Shown: positions 32,546-43,662 of the stretch, piece after piece
Layout: each line of letters opens with the position of its first letter
Numbering within the stretch: the first letter of the stretch is position 1
Source of the DNA: Ixodes scapularis
Lineage: Eukaryota; Arthropoda; Arachnida; Ixodida; Ixodidae
Direction: 5' to 3'
DNA length: 64,000 bases
Assembly (NCBI RefSeq): GCF_016920785.2
Contig: NW_024609927.1
Coordinates: forward strand, 124,001-188,000
Made by a program: the position numbers and the translations under genes
Notes under the pieces: model-generated
What the model was told of the DNA's origin: nothing
Seen by the model: only the letters and a program-made list of their open reading frames with translations
Database searches by the model: none

Positions 32546-33859
32546 ATGTTCTCCGCCGAAAGTTCCAAATCGGCTTCTGGCCGAGTTATTCCGTCCACAT
32601 CTGAATCTTCTCCTGCCAACAGTATGGATACGTACCGTATTCTGATTCCCCGTTTGCCTTCAGGTAACGTCGTTCTCAATTCTCTGTTCCTTCACGCGGA
32701 CATGGCTGCCCGACCTTATCGTGCCCCGGATTTTAGGGATGCCATCTGTTCTATTATTGACCCAAAAGATATTATAAGTCTCGGACAATACCAGACGTCA
32801 CACGTGTGGATGATCACGTGCACAAATGCTCTAGCAAAGGCCAAACTGGCCTCACGCGAGGAGCTTACCGTAAAAGGGAAGAGATGTCTCGTCATCGATC
32901 CCGAAACGAAAAACGTCAGGCTTAAGTTGATGTGGCTGCCGAGCCACATCGAGGATCGAAGAGTTGTGGAAGCATTTCAACCGTACGGAAAGGTGATCTC
33001 CATCGAGAGAGAAAAATGGAGGGTCCCAGGGATGGAAACTATGGAAACCATGAATTGACACGTAACGCTGTCGCTAGCAGAGGGCGTGTCCTCCTCCAAG
33101 ATTCCCTACCTTCTGATGGTCTTCGGATGTCAGTGTTTCGTAATCCTGCCGGGCAGACCTCCGCTCTGTCTCCGGTGTAACAGGGTTGGCCATATTCGCC
33201 GCTTCTGTCGGATACCACGATGCTCGGACTGCGGACGCTTCGGACATTCCCCAGAAGACTGCGTACTTACGTACGCAGATAAACTGAAGCAAGGAACTAC
33301 TCGTGGGGAAGAAACATCGACGGAGCTCCTCATGGACGTCAGCGAAGTGGTTGAGCCCACGGGTGAGATCCCTCCTCCCGCGTATTATGAGGGCAAACCA
33401 GCTACTGACCAGTCACCTCCTGAGCCTGAAATAGAAACACAAGAAGAGTCTGGCCAAAAGGTTCCACCTACCCCTGGCGTGTTGGTGTGCTCGGGGTCCT
33501 CCACGACGTGCGAAGTGTCACCTGACTTTCCGCCCCTGCCTCAGGTACCCGTAGGCGAAAGCACCCTACCCACGACCCACAGCACAACTCATGACACGAC
33601 CGACAACGACTCCCGTGACACGACCCTTGAAAAACCAACCTTGACTGCACCTCAAGAAAACAACGTGCAGGAAATACCATCCCAGAGCCTGGTTCAACAG
33701 GAACCACGTAAGGATGACACGCCTGGTGACGGCTCATTTGCTCGATCAAAGCTCCTTGATCGAAAGCAGGGAGGCAAGCGCCAAAAGCCTTACACCAAAC
33801 ATGGAACAGGTTCCACACCGTTTAAAAGCATCCCTGTGACCGATCATCCTCAACCATAG
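32546..33859 (+). pseudogene. LINE B ORF1, zinc-knuckle protein with one stop codon
   Basis: 437 codons from ATG 32546, with a single in-frame TGA at 33056-33058 (codon 171). The RRM-like half (NVVLNSLFLHADMAARPY, TVKGKRCLVIDP, VEAFQPYGKVISIEREKW) matches LINE A. It is followed by two canonical CCHC knuckles (CLRCNRVGHIRRFC, CSDCGRFGHSPEDC) and an acidic, Pro/Thr-rich tail. The stop separates the RRM part from the knuckles. ORF2 begins 6 nt after the ORF1 stop, close enough for reinitiation. Confidence 0.85.
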
Positions 33860-33865
33860 ACTGTC

Positions 33866-36800
33866 ATGAGTAGCGCCCTTCCACTTCGAGTGGCCACCCT
33901 AAATGTTAGAGGTTTAAAGTCTAAAAGAAAACAGCATCAACTTCTCCAGCTTTTACAACACCAACAGATAGACATCCTTGCTGTGCAGGAAACTAAGCTT
34001 TCAGAAGAACATGAGACCGATGTTGCCTTGGAACCTTTCCTGGCTGATTTTGAAATTTGTGTAAGCCATGCTTGCGGCACCTCAGCAGGATGCTTTCTGT
34101 TCCTGAAGAATGCTAGAGACTTTTCCTCCATCTCCCTGACCATTGATCAGGAGGGGCGCTTCATTTCCTGTGACTTAAAGTATGACGGCGAGGATTGGCG
34201 GTTTATGTGTGTGTATGCGCCTAATACAGTATCGGCTAGGAATGTGTTTGTTTCTTTCGTAGCTCACCATTTGGTAACAGGAATATTATTCTTTTTGGAG
34301 ATTTCAACTGTGTATGCCATATCCGAGACCGTTCGCAGCCAACGTCAAGGTATGATTCAAGCGCAACTGTGCTGGGATCAATCGTTGCAGACAACAATCT
34401 TGTAGACATTGGTGACCACAAAAATGGAGACTTGCATTACACACATTTTCAAAATTCAGCACATGCTCGCCTTGACAGAATTTACGTTCGCGGAGAATTA
34501 TTCGCTAAAATTAGTGATTATAATGTAAAACCTATTTTCTTTTCTGATCACTGTCTGGTGTCAACATGTATTGGGGAGAGAAAACTGTCATCTTTTCGCC
34601 CCCAATGGAAACTTTGGAAATTTAATGTCACACTCTTATCAGAGAAACGTTTCTTTATTCGCATTCCGGATATTCTCTCATCTGCGCTATGTCTCCCGAT
34701 GCTTTCCATCTTTGCTAAGTGGGATATGTTTAAACAAGACGTAAAGAACTGGGCTATAGACTATTCTAGTCTTCTTGCGTTTGAACGAAAGGAAGACCGA
34801 CGAATACTGCTTAACACACTTACTACATTATATAAGCTCGAATCTTTGCGTCCAGGAACTTACACAGAGGACATTAATATAACCAAAGCACAGCTACAGC
34901 GATATGATGCAGAGAAGTACAGAGGAGCAGTCATTCGTTCGCGATCGGAGAGGTTTCTGCTAAAGGAACCCCCTTCGCGGCGATCTTTAAATGACGAAAG
35001 ACAGTACGCGCTATCAAAACAAATCCTAGCGATTGACCACGAGGGCACTTCCGTGTCTGATACCCCCGGCATCTTAGACGTCTTTCTTGAACATTACAAC
35101 AACCTCTTTGGTAAAATAATACCAACAGGAGACGAGACAGGCGCAGAAGAGTTGCTTTCACTTTTACCAGTCTTACCAGAGGAAGAAAGAACTATGATAG
35201 ACGGTGACCTAACATTAGAAGAAGTGCAAAATGCCATAAACGCACTACCCGCGAACAAGACACCTGGTCCTGATGGTCTGGGTGCAGAGTTCTATAAAAC
35301 ATTTATTGACTTATTAGCTCCAATGCTGCTTGATGTATTCCGCGTCGGATATAAAGAAAAAATGCTTCCGCCTACCTTTTACCAATTACATACTGTCTTA
35401 ATACCAAAGAGCAAAGACGAAGCAGTGTTGAGAAAAGCTACAGGCTACAGACCAATATCATTATGTAACGTTGACTACAAAATATTAGCAAAATTACTCA
35501 CCGAAAGAATTCACGTGGTAGCTCACAACTTAATTGGAGAACACCAGACTTGCGGAATACGGGAGAGAACTATTCAGACTAATGTGCACATTGCCAGGTC
35601 TGTACTCGACTGTGTGACTGAAGGCAATGACCAAGTTGCATTAGTACAAATCGATCTTTCAAAGGCCTTCGATAGAGTCAGCCATTCATTTTTGTTTCAA
35701 GTCCTTGCCCACCTCAATATCGGAGACACCATCCTCTCCGGCGTTAAATTATGTTACAAGGACTGCTCCACCAGGATCATAGTTAGTAACACTTTCTCCG
35801 ATCCAATTGCTATTAGGTCTTCAGTAAGACAAGGATGTCCTCTATCTCCTCTTCTATTTGCCTTATACTTGGAACCGCTTTGCCTAAGCGTGCTGTCAAA
35901 CCTCAATATTCGTGGGTACCAATATTGTTTCTCCGAAGTGAAGTTGTTGGCTTATGCCGACGACGTTGCCATTTTTTGTGCCGACAAAGACAGTGTAGAA
36001 GAAGCTCTACGCGTAACGCAGAAATTTTGCACAGTCACCGGTGCGTCGGTCAATAATGACAAGTCCAGCGGATTTTGGCTAGGCATGTGGGGAACAACAC
36101 CATCCAAATTTGCAGGGATCCACTGGAATCAGCCATCAATAAAATACCTTGGCGTACCCCTAGACCAGGCCAGGAACAGTGGGCTATATTGGACGTCAGT
36201 TGCCACAAACATTAAACGGAAAATAGATGCCTGGAGGGTGCGAAACCTTTCCATTTTTACTAAGGCTGCTGTGTGCAATATTTTCCTTACGTCTAAACTT
36301 ATGTACGTGTTACAAGTCCTCCAATGTGCCCGCCCACGTATACAAGCGTTCCATCGAGTTTTCGCGACTTTCATTTGGAGTTCCTCGTGGGAACGGATGA
36401 GGCGAGACAATTTATTCCTCCCCCTTGAGTGTGGGGGGTTGGGTCTTGCCCACTTATTTGTCCGTCAACTTGTATCTAGATTATTTTTCTTTAGGAATAT
36501 CAGACATCCGCTACTGGCCACGCTAGTTCAGACAAAGCTTGCGTCGCATTTGCCCTTTTTGATAGTTTCAACGACGGATGACGTTTCGTGTGTTCTAAGA
36601 GGATTTTGGAAAGAAGTTGTAGACACGTTGTTGTTTTTAAATGTCCGGTTTTCTTTGGAATACTTGTTTAGTGTTTCTAGAAAATGTTTGTCTCAGGCCT
36701 TAGTTGAAAATTTTTTCCCACTACCGATTTATAGATCAAGGTTTAATGACAGCCCTGGACAGGATGTTTTGAAAAGAGTTAAAAAGATGTGTGTATCGCC

Positions 36801-37257
36801 TACTGCAAAAACATTTTTCTTTCAATTACACACTTCCACACTTCCGGTTAAAGCGTGGCTACAGGAAAGAGGGTTTTTCGTTCCATGGTCTATTAACTGT
36901 CGATTATGCAACAAACCGGAAACCATTGAACACTGCTTCATATACTGTAATGACGCAGTGTACTTTTGGGACGTTCTCCAACGAACACTGAAAAAGGATA
37001 TCGACTTCACAGAACACAGTATACGATTTCTCCCCGTTGAACAACATGGAGTTGTCCCTTACGATTTATTTATGCTTCTTGGGCTGCATAGCTTGTGGAA
37101 GTGCCGAATGATCGACAGAAATGCCGAACAGCCCCGTACGACCAGATCTCTTTTCATTGAAGAGGTAGCGAAAGTGCGAAGTGTGTACGAGGCCCGCCCA
37201 CCGGTGCCAGATTGGTTTAGTCTCTTTGATGCGTGCTTAAACCTACCGCACTTTTAA
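33866..37257 (+). pseudogene. LINE B ORF2, endonuclease - reverse transcriptase, one frameshift
   Basis: About 1130 residues. The endonuclease carries TLNVRGL (Asn13), AVQETK (Glu42), CVYAPN, FGDFNCVC and FFSDHCLV, so all catalytic motifs survive. A frameshift at about 34265 separates the first 130 residues from the rest, which is open for over 960 codons. The RT has KTPGPDGLGAEFYK, YRPISLCNVDYKIL, QIDLSKAFDRVSH, VRQGCPLSPLLFALY and an intact YADD at 35951-35962, then IKYLGVPL. The C-terminal zinc motif CRLCNKPETIEHCFIYC lies near 36900-36950. The expected role is target-primed reverse transcription: the endonuclease nicks the target, here inside box A of the tRNA-like unit, and RT copies the RNA from the 3' end. 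Confidence 0.9.
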
Positions 37258-37576
37258 ATTGTGTAAATATGTAAATATCGCTGTTTATGCGTTGGGTGAA
37301 TGGTGAATTCTAGCCAATGTAACCTTTTACCTTGTACAGAACTACTAAAGATGTGTGTTTGTCGCCCCACGTGATTCACGTGCGCGTGTGTGAGATTCTG
37401 GTGACTGGTGGCCTGTGCCTGTGCTCCATGGGTTAGCATGTGTGGGTGGGACTCTACGTGCCATGTTGTGTGAGGTGGACTGTGACTTTTGGACCTTTTG
37501 TGTTATTTGTGTGTGTACTGTTGGACTTGGCGGAGTAGCTATTAGTGAACTTCCATTTATTAAAGAAAAAAAAAAA

Positions 37577-37648
37577 AGGCGGAGTGGTGTAGAGGTTAGC
37601 ACACCCGACGGGACATTGGGAGGCCTAAAGTGCAAATCCTGGCTCCGC
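37577..37648 (+). tRNA. tRNA-like gene, copy 3, at the 3' junction of LINE B
   Basis: 72 nt with a perfect acceptor stem GGCGGAG/CTCCGCC, D stem GTGT/GCAC with loop AGAGGTTA, and anticodon stem CCCGA/TTGGG with loop CGGGACA. Box A TGGTGTAGAGG is a full match to TRGYNNARNGG. Box B is slightly degraded (GTGCAAATC). A T7 run follows at 37651-37657, a possible Pol III terminator. The first 15 nt are the target duplication of LINE B, so the tRNA-like sequence remains complete at the 3' side. Mismatches in the T stem and C/G at position 33 argue against a working tRNA. Confidence 0.6.
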
Positions 37649-37765
37649 CGTTTTTTTGGCTTTCGGCGGGTTCCTGAAAACTTTGATTTATTGGATTAAG
37701 TACGGTTCATCCATCTGCGCATATTCGTTTATATCCTCCTCGGAGACCACGTACGATGGAGTGAA
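37649..37765 (+). repeat. 3' part of the tRNA-like unit
   Basis: GGCTTTCGGCGGGTTCCTGA, then TTGGATTAAGTACGGTTC, CATATTCGTTTATATCCTCC and GAAGTGCCCGTGTTGTATAT. The same order is found, inverted, at 31870-32013 and, as far as CGTTTATA, at 26574-26663. It ends in a (TA)n run at about 37776-37820. Confidence 0.8.
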
Positions 37766-37775
37766 GTGCCCGTGT

Positions 37776-37820
<45 letters not shown>
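37776..37820. repeat. (TA)n microsatellite
   Basis: About 20 TA units at the end of the tRNA-like unit. Another TA-rich stretch (ATATATAT) replaces the same boundary in copy 1 near 26565. Confidence 0.9.
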
Positions 37821-37821
<1 letters not shown>

Positions 37822-39250
37822 TATAGATATATTTCTGATTAAAAACGACTTTTATATTTCTTTACGCTGTCTTAATTTCAGTTTTATAGGAGCTTTTTCT
37901 CTCGGCCTAACGAATGCTGACGTTTGCAGTTTCTCCCCTAAAGTACGACGTGAAATATTGGCGTCTTTTTTAACGAGTTTAGCAAAACGTACATTTTGTG
38001 AAAGCTATTTTTTTTCAGTATTCCGAACACTGAAGAAAGAAAACGTTTTATATAGCACTGCATCAAAACAAAGCGAGAATTAATCATTAAAGTTGTGTTG
38101 TTCGAAAACAATATTTTTCATTTTATATATATACCTCCTGCTAATGGAGGAATTGCCCCTAATTCATAGCGTTCTGAGCGTGAAACGGCCTAGTTTAACG
38201 AAGGGTTTGTTAAAAAGTCGACTTTCTGCATTCAACTTTAGCATCTTCTTTTGTCTTTTAATATTGGTTTGTTCAGCTTTGGTATTAATAATGAGCTTAA
38301 TAAATGGCGGTCAATGCTTTTCCAAAGGTGTAGGAAACGCAAAAGTAAGCCGCCATTGTGATACTCCCTTAAGAATGCGGCGAGAAAGTGCTCCAAATTA
38401 TGTCTTTCGCGCTACGAAACGTTAAGATGAGTCCGCCAAGCAAAGGACAACAATACGAGCAATTCGTCTGGGTAAGCAGAGCAGCGGCGCTGTGCGATTC
38501 GTGGTACTGGGAAGGCTAGAGGGGAGAGGGAAGCTTCGTTCTCTCCCCGCCAGCCTTCCGTGTACTATACTGGAAAGAATAGACCGATATCACTAAGCGT
38601 TTGGCGCATGCGTGACGCCGCCATAACTTTAGTTCACAGGAGGCAGACGGCCGTGCACGCGAGGGCTCGTGCCATCTCATGCTCTACGCGCCAAGAGCTC
38701 CAGCGAGGTTGTCGCACGTGCCTAGAGACTAAAGTTCCCTCGATGCATTGCGGCAGCGGTGGCGTAGTCCAACTGGCTGGTGAGATCGGTCTATTGAGTG
38801 GACGCGTGCGGTGTTACCCAGACGAATTAGCGGCGAGATGTTTTGGTGGCGCCCTGCTACGGTTCCCCCTTGTGACGTCATTACCTTGCGAGCAACAATT
38901 TCGATGGTGTTTGTAAATAGCATGGTGTAAGCTTGAAATCATTGCGCTCTCAAAGCAACACTGCCAACACCGTCGAAATTAAAGTTCTTTCATTCCTCTT
39001 ATTTCCGTCGATGGTATACCCTTCCCGACGTCATAGTCAGCTTTTGGGCCAATCGTGGAAGGCCGACCACAGCGACGCTTTCGGTCGCGCACGTCGCCAA
39101 TAGGCCAAGAGAAAATGAGTAGGAAACGCACGATGACTGGGCACTCAAGCGTACGCCGTCATTGGTTCGGATCGGGGCGAAAGAAAGTTACAGGAGGACG
39201 CTTAAGCTTCGCCTTTAGGAGTGGAACACAGTAGCTAAATATGTAAATCC
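37821..39250. other. No recognisable gene
   Basis: The first part is AT-rich. 38450-39200 is GC-richer and contains a short inverted pair (GGGAAGGCTAGAGGGGAGAG / CTCTCCCCGCCAGCCTTCC, about 38507-38558). Phrases such as TTAAGCTTCGCCTTTAGGAG resemble tick repeats. No coding signature. Confidence 0.35.
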
Positions 39251-39323
39251 CAGCTCGTTCCCGAGCCGTGCAAACGTGTCTGTGTGGCCTCCCACTTCCG
39301 GCGCTCGAACGAAATGGACATGT

Positions 39324-40075
39324 GATGACGAGCTCCGTAGGAGCGGCGACAGCGGCCGTCGTAAACCGTGGCATTTCTGATGTGTCACCTCAGGATACCT
39401 ACCGCATTGTTCTGCCATCCCTGCCCTCGGACAACATGTTTTTAAACTCCGTTATTTTGGACGGCGAAATCACGGGGCGCCCGTATAAGATAGAAGATTT
39501 GAGGGACGAACTGCACCACTTGAGCGTCTTTTCCGCCTTGAAGGCGGGAGGGGCGCATTAAATGAACCACGTCTGGTTGTTCACGTTCGAATTGCCGGAG
39601 GCTTAGCGAAAGCTGTTGGAGGCCAATGAGCTGTGGATGAAGGTCAAGAAGTGCCTCGTGCTAGATCCCAATGATGGCGAGGTACGTGAAAGGTTGTACT
39701 GGCTGCCTTTCCATGTCAGCGACCAGGCAGTTCTCCGAGCGCTCGAGCCGTATGGGAAGGTAACCGAGGTCACCCGCAATACGTGGCGAACGGAAGGCTT
39801 CGCGGGTGTCCAGTCAGCCACGCGTCTGGTGTAGATGCCTTTGAGAGAGGGTGTCACGAAAGACCAACGTCCCCGTCCGCTGCGAATGCTTGAAGGCAAC
39901 GTCCCCGTGTTGGTTTCTGGCAGGACACCAAGCTGCCTCTGCTGCAAGAGGACGGGCCACATCAGGAGGGACTGTCTAGTTCCCCGGTGTAAAAAGTGTA
40001 ATCGCATCGGACACGAAAGCCAGGACTGCGCGCGCAGCGGTCACTGGAGTTGTCACGACGGACACCAATGACCAC
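39324..40075 (+). pseudogene. LINE C ORF1 remnant with zinc knuckles
   Basis: Starts MTSSVGAATAAVVNRG, then DTYRIVLPSLPSDNMFLNSV, CLVLDPNDGEVRERLYWL, LEPYGKVTEVTRNTW and the knuckles CCKRTGHIRRDC and CKKCNRIGHESQDC. At least three in-frame stops or shifts (near 39559, 39604 and 39832) break it. An acidic tail region continues to about 40440 in mixed frames. Confidence 0.8.
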
Positions 40076-40627
40076 TAGATGCACGAGGAGGAGACTTAGG
40101 CGGCTGAGACGAGCGGCACATCTAGAGCGCTTGTTCCTGTCCCTCAGACGCAGCCCAAAGAAGCAGCAGCAAATGAGGCACTGGCGGATGATCCCACCGG
40201 CTGCACGCGGGAAGAGCCCCGACCCAAAGAACCTCGCACCACCAGCGAGTCCACGGTGCTCAACAGTGATCCTCAGGGTCATGTTCTGCCCGAACCACCT
40301 GTCAAGGCTGTTTCCGAGGGGAGCGAGGATTTCTCGACCAAGGAGGCGAAGACGACCCCGGAAAACCCCGAGGGCACAAGCCATCCGCGGCGGTCTCCGA
40401 TAGTGACGGCATCATGGACGCCAAAAGCGCAGCGGTGAGGCGACAACTGAAGGACCTAGCCTGGAGCGGAGCGGCAGCTGAGACACCTCGAACGTGAGTG
40501 GTGCTGCAAGGTGGTACGCTTTAAGGCCCTGTCTGTGTCGCTAACAAGGAGCAACGAGTTGCCGCAGTGAGTTTTCGCGTGTGATTATCATGTTCTTCAG
40601 CTGTCTTTTTCTAGTCGCACAAAAATC

Positions 40628-40978
40628 TTGAGAGGTCCTTGCGGGTTCACGTTAAATGTGCGAGGCTCAACCGTAAGGCGTAGGCAGTGTCAACTAAATC
40701 GCTCGCATATTGAAAAGGACCTCGATATAGTTGCAGTACAGGAGTCAAAAATGAAGAGCCATGACCAGACGGAGAGCACGGTCCGACTGTTTGAATCGCG
40801 GTACGATATATATGTCGGCCACGCTCTCGGAACATTAGCGGGTTACTGCGACACAGGTTATTGCTTAAAACACGGGATGATTTGTGCTGTTCGATTTTTC
40901 CTTTTGCCGTGCCAATTTTCGCATCATGTGGATTTATGCTCTTAATAGGTTGGAGGAAAGAGTAGTATTTTTTGGATA
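40628..40978 (+). pseudogene. LINE C ORF2 N-terminal endonuclease fragment
   Basis: TLNVRGSTVRRRQCQLNR, DLDIVAVQESKMKSHDQTE and VGHALGTLAGYC match LINE A residue for residue in many places. After a frameshift the phrase RVVFFG near 40960-40977 matches the start of the FLGDFN motif. The match then stops at the interruption. Confidence 0.75.
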
Positions 40979-42834
40979 AGTATATAAAAGCATGAACAAA
41001 CTGATAGAGTTTTTTTGTTTTTTTTTTTGGAATGAGATTTTAATTTTGTTTGCGAGCCCCGTGATAGATCAAATAGCAAACGATATAAAGACGCTTGTAC
41101 CAAATACTTAGAAGATAACTAAAAAAAAATATTTTTTTTTAAACAGCCTAATACAGACAAGCATGTCACAAAACAATTTTTTCGCGAAAAAAAAAATTAC
41201 ACCAATATTTATTGTGCGAGAGTGACTTTATTTTGCGGTTATTTCATCCGTTTAAGTTGGTATAATACGTCACAGAGTTGCAAATATACGTCGCGGTGTG
41301 GCGTGCGATCGCAACTCTTATTGTCTAAGAGAGCGATTGACAGCTTAGATTTTGATATTTACAGCTTTGTAATATGCTGTAATGTCTTTTTGAGTCGCAT
41401 ATATTTACGTTTAAAGAATAACCAACGTAATGAGAGTCATTATTGTTCTTTACGAAAGCTTTACAGGACGGTCATTTACGTTTGGATTAATAACGTAACA
41501 ATCAAAAGCTTCGCCATCCTTTCAACGGCCGCCGCTGTTTCCGCTCCCGCCTGTCTCGCCTATCTCGGCTAGTCGTTTTGCCTAAATGATATATGTTTCC
41601 TGTTGACCCACGTGCTTGGATGAGACTTCCTGAAGTGAAGTATAGCCGGTGACAACTCAAAAAGGTAGGGCGAGGGAAAGGAAGAAGAGAGAGAGGAGGA
41701 AATGAACGGAACGCTGGCGAGGCAAGGTGGAAACCCCCTACCCTCACTCGCCAGCGTTGCGTCCGCTTCATCCTCTCCCGCCATCCTTTCCCTCGCCCTA
41801 CCTTCTTAACCTGCAAAATACTATAGGCTCCTTGCAGTGACGTCTCATTGGTATACTTTTGAACACCGTCTAAGAGGAGGAGAGAGAAGCTGCTCTTGGT
41901 AAGAATTCTGAGTGACAGGTTAATCTTCTGTAATCTTCTGGGAGGAGAATAGCGACGCCTGTGCAAATCCAGGAGGCACAAAGGAGGATCCTGATAAGAG
42001 GGGAGCTCCTTCTTTCCCTTTTCTCTGAAGGTCATCGGAAGTGACGTCATGTGTCGCATTTGTTAGTGATAGGAAGCGATGCGGGGTTTTGGCTTTCATA
42101 GCGCGGTTTGTTACTTTCGCTTTCTTGCGGTGTTCTCTTGGCTTTCGTAGCGCGCTTCCTTTGCTTTCTTAGCGTGTTTATTTTTTCTTACTTGCGCGTA
42201 CTAATGCCAATTTTTTGGAGATGTCAGCTCCTGTAAAGTGGCGCCATTGCCCTTTAAAGCGCTACCAGACTAGTGATGGCGACAGCGAGTCCTCCAGCAC
42301 TGCAGCCATGTCCAAGCGCGTCGTCTTCGTTCCGCCGAAGGCTCGGGAGGCACGGGCGGTGCGCCGTCTTCATTGCTGGCAGCCGTCCTCCGCGGCGTAT
42401 CCTCGTAGGGCCGAAGATCCAGTTGCTCGCAGCGGCCAAGGAGCTGACGCTTCAATTCAGGGTCTATTTTGCGCGCAGTTCCCGTAGAGCACAGAAGCTG
42501 CAAAAGGCTGTGGTGCGCACCGGAAGTCGAGACGCTGAGTACGTCGTTCAACTCCGCAGCCAAGTCAATCCAAGAGCAAATCCTAGAGCGAGAAGCAGGG
42601 CGTACTTCTCCTCGCGGGGCGAAAGAGCGGGAGTTTCAAACGTGGAGAGGTTGTGACTCCGACTAAATTACGTCCTGTCGCGTAAATATCGCTAAAAACT
42701 ATTTTTTAAGGAAAATTTGTCTTGTTACATGCTCGTCCCAATTAGGCTTTTTAAACAAAAAAAGAACATTTCTTTTTCTTTGCAATTACCCTCTGAAAAG
42801 ACACTTACACCCTCCCCCCTTTTCCCCACCAAAA
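40979..42834. other. Inserted sequence inside LINE C, unassigned part
   Basis: AT-rich sequence up to 41570, then the inverted repeat at 41659-41807, then a GC-richer stretch. A frame from 42215 (MEMSAPVKWRHCPLKRYQT...) to about 42480 and an overlapping one to 42656 could be remains of a coding exon, but I recognise no family. Confidence 0.35.
41659..41807. mobile_element. Foldback hairpin, about 62-bp arms
   Basis: The left arm 41659-41722 (AGGTAGGGCGAGGGAAAGGA ... ACGCTGGCGAG) is repeated inverted at 41747-41807 with some differences in the middle. Confidence 0.7.
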
Positions 42835-43235
42835 AATATTTTTGGCTAGGCGGTTTAATATGGTGCCAGAAGACTACCCAAATAATATTTTGCTCCAGGG
42901 TCGCGTATATTTTAATAAAGCCAAAAACGCAACTGCTCGAAACCGAAACCGAAACCTGCGCACGGAGGTCGGGGAAATAGAGGATGAAAAAGTGCCAGAA
43001 GTCACGTAGCTACACCCCACCGTGCGCTGCCCCCTCCCCCCTCCTTTTTTTTTTTTTTTGGTTGCGCGCAACAGATGACATGCGTTGCGGGAACCGTTCG
43101 CCGTTCAATTGCTTTGAGGTTATGCTTCTTCCGCTCGCCGTCCTTCGCTTCAGGATGAGTTGTTTTGTACATTGAAGAGGTAGAAAATGAGTAGCGAGTG
43201 CCCGTGAATAATGCCCGTGATCGGCTCCGAAAAGG

Positions 43236-43500
43236 ATGTCCCCAAGATATTGCGTGAAGAGCTGCCTCACATGTCCTGCAGCTGAAAGTGGCATTGTGCT
43301 GCAGGGTCTGCACCAGTTTCCGAAAGTGCAACGAGATCGAGACCAATGGCTGGCTGCAATTCCTATAAAACAGTTACGGGCACCTCAGAAAGCGGACACT
43401 GCCCGATTTATACGCTCCTTTCATATTATGGAAAGTTACTACATTGAGTGCGCAGGCGTGAAAAAGGGAATTCCATACCATTCCGCTCAGAAACGTTTCG
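43236..43500 (+). pseudogene. Degenerate THAP zinc-finger domain (P-element-like)
   Basis: The frame from 43236 reads RYCVKSC, then LHQFPKVQRDRDQWLAAI and finally RSFHIMESYYI. This is the THAP layout: C-x(2-4)-C, a conserved 'F..FP....R..QW..AI', then C-x2-H followed by 'F..S.Y'. The third zinc ligand is Arg (CGC at 43413-43415) where Cys (TGC) is expected, one base away. THAP domains bind the DNA ends of P-type transposons and occur in many host factors. No transposase core follows, so this is most likely a transposon relic. Confidence 0.5.
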
Positions 43501-43589
43501 TCCACAATTTTTTTTTTTCAGTTATAGTTGTAAAAATAAATGTGTAAATATGGTGAAATAATTGACAACAAAAAATAGTACGTCCACGT

Positions 43590-43662
43590 TCTCGATCGAA
43601 CCTGGGTCCGTTGCGCGTGAAGCGGACACTTTTTCGATGAGCTACTGGAGGAACTCTTCGTT
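43590..43662 (-). other. tRNA-like segment (possible SINE head)
   Basis: On the minus strand: CCAGTAGCTCATCGAAAAAG, GTGTCCGCTTCACGCGC, ACGGACCCAGGTTCGATCGA. The CCCAGGTTCGATC phrase fits a B box and T arm and TAGCTCATCG an A box. The acceptor ends do not pair convincingly, so I treat it as a derived fragment. Confidence 0.35.

Larger units (their letters stand above)
32490..37591 (+). mobile_element. LINE B: full-length Tx1-like LINE at the same target site
   Basis: The element is 32505-37576 (5.07 kb). The target duplication GGCGGAGTGGTGTAG is at 32490-32504 and 37577-37591. It has a short 5' UTR, ORF1 (32546-33859), ORF2 (33866-37257), a 3' UTR of about 300 bp and a poly(A) tail (37562-37576). 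The position in the tRNA-like target is identical to that of LINE A, between TGGTGTAG and AGG. By eye LINE B ORF2 shares only about half of its residues with LINE A, whereas the flanking target units are nearly identical. The two LINEs are therefore separate insertions and not one duplicated insertion. Only one stop codon and one frameshift are visible, so this copy is younger or better preserved. Confidence 0.92.

Noticed and set aside
26735..37576. LINE A and LINE B as one insertion copied by an inverted duplication
   Set aside because: Their protein sequences differ at about half of the positions while the flanking units are nearly identical, so the LINEs are not duplicates of each other.
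42215..42656. Host gene starting MEMSAPVKW
   Set aside because: Open for only about 90 codons, with an overlapping frame and no recognisable homologue. Noted within the inserted segment but not called.
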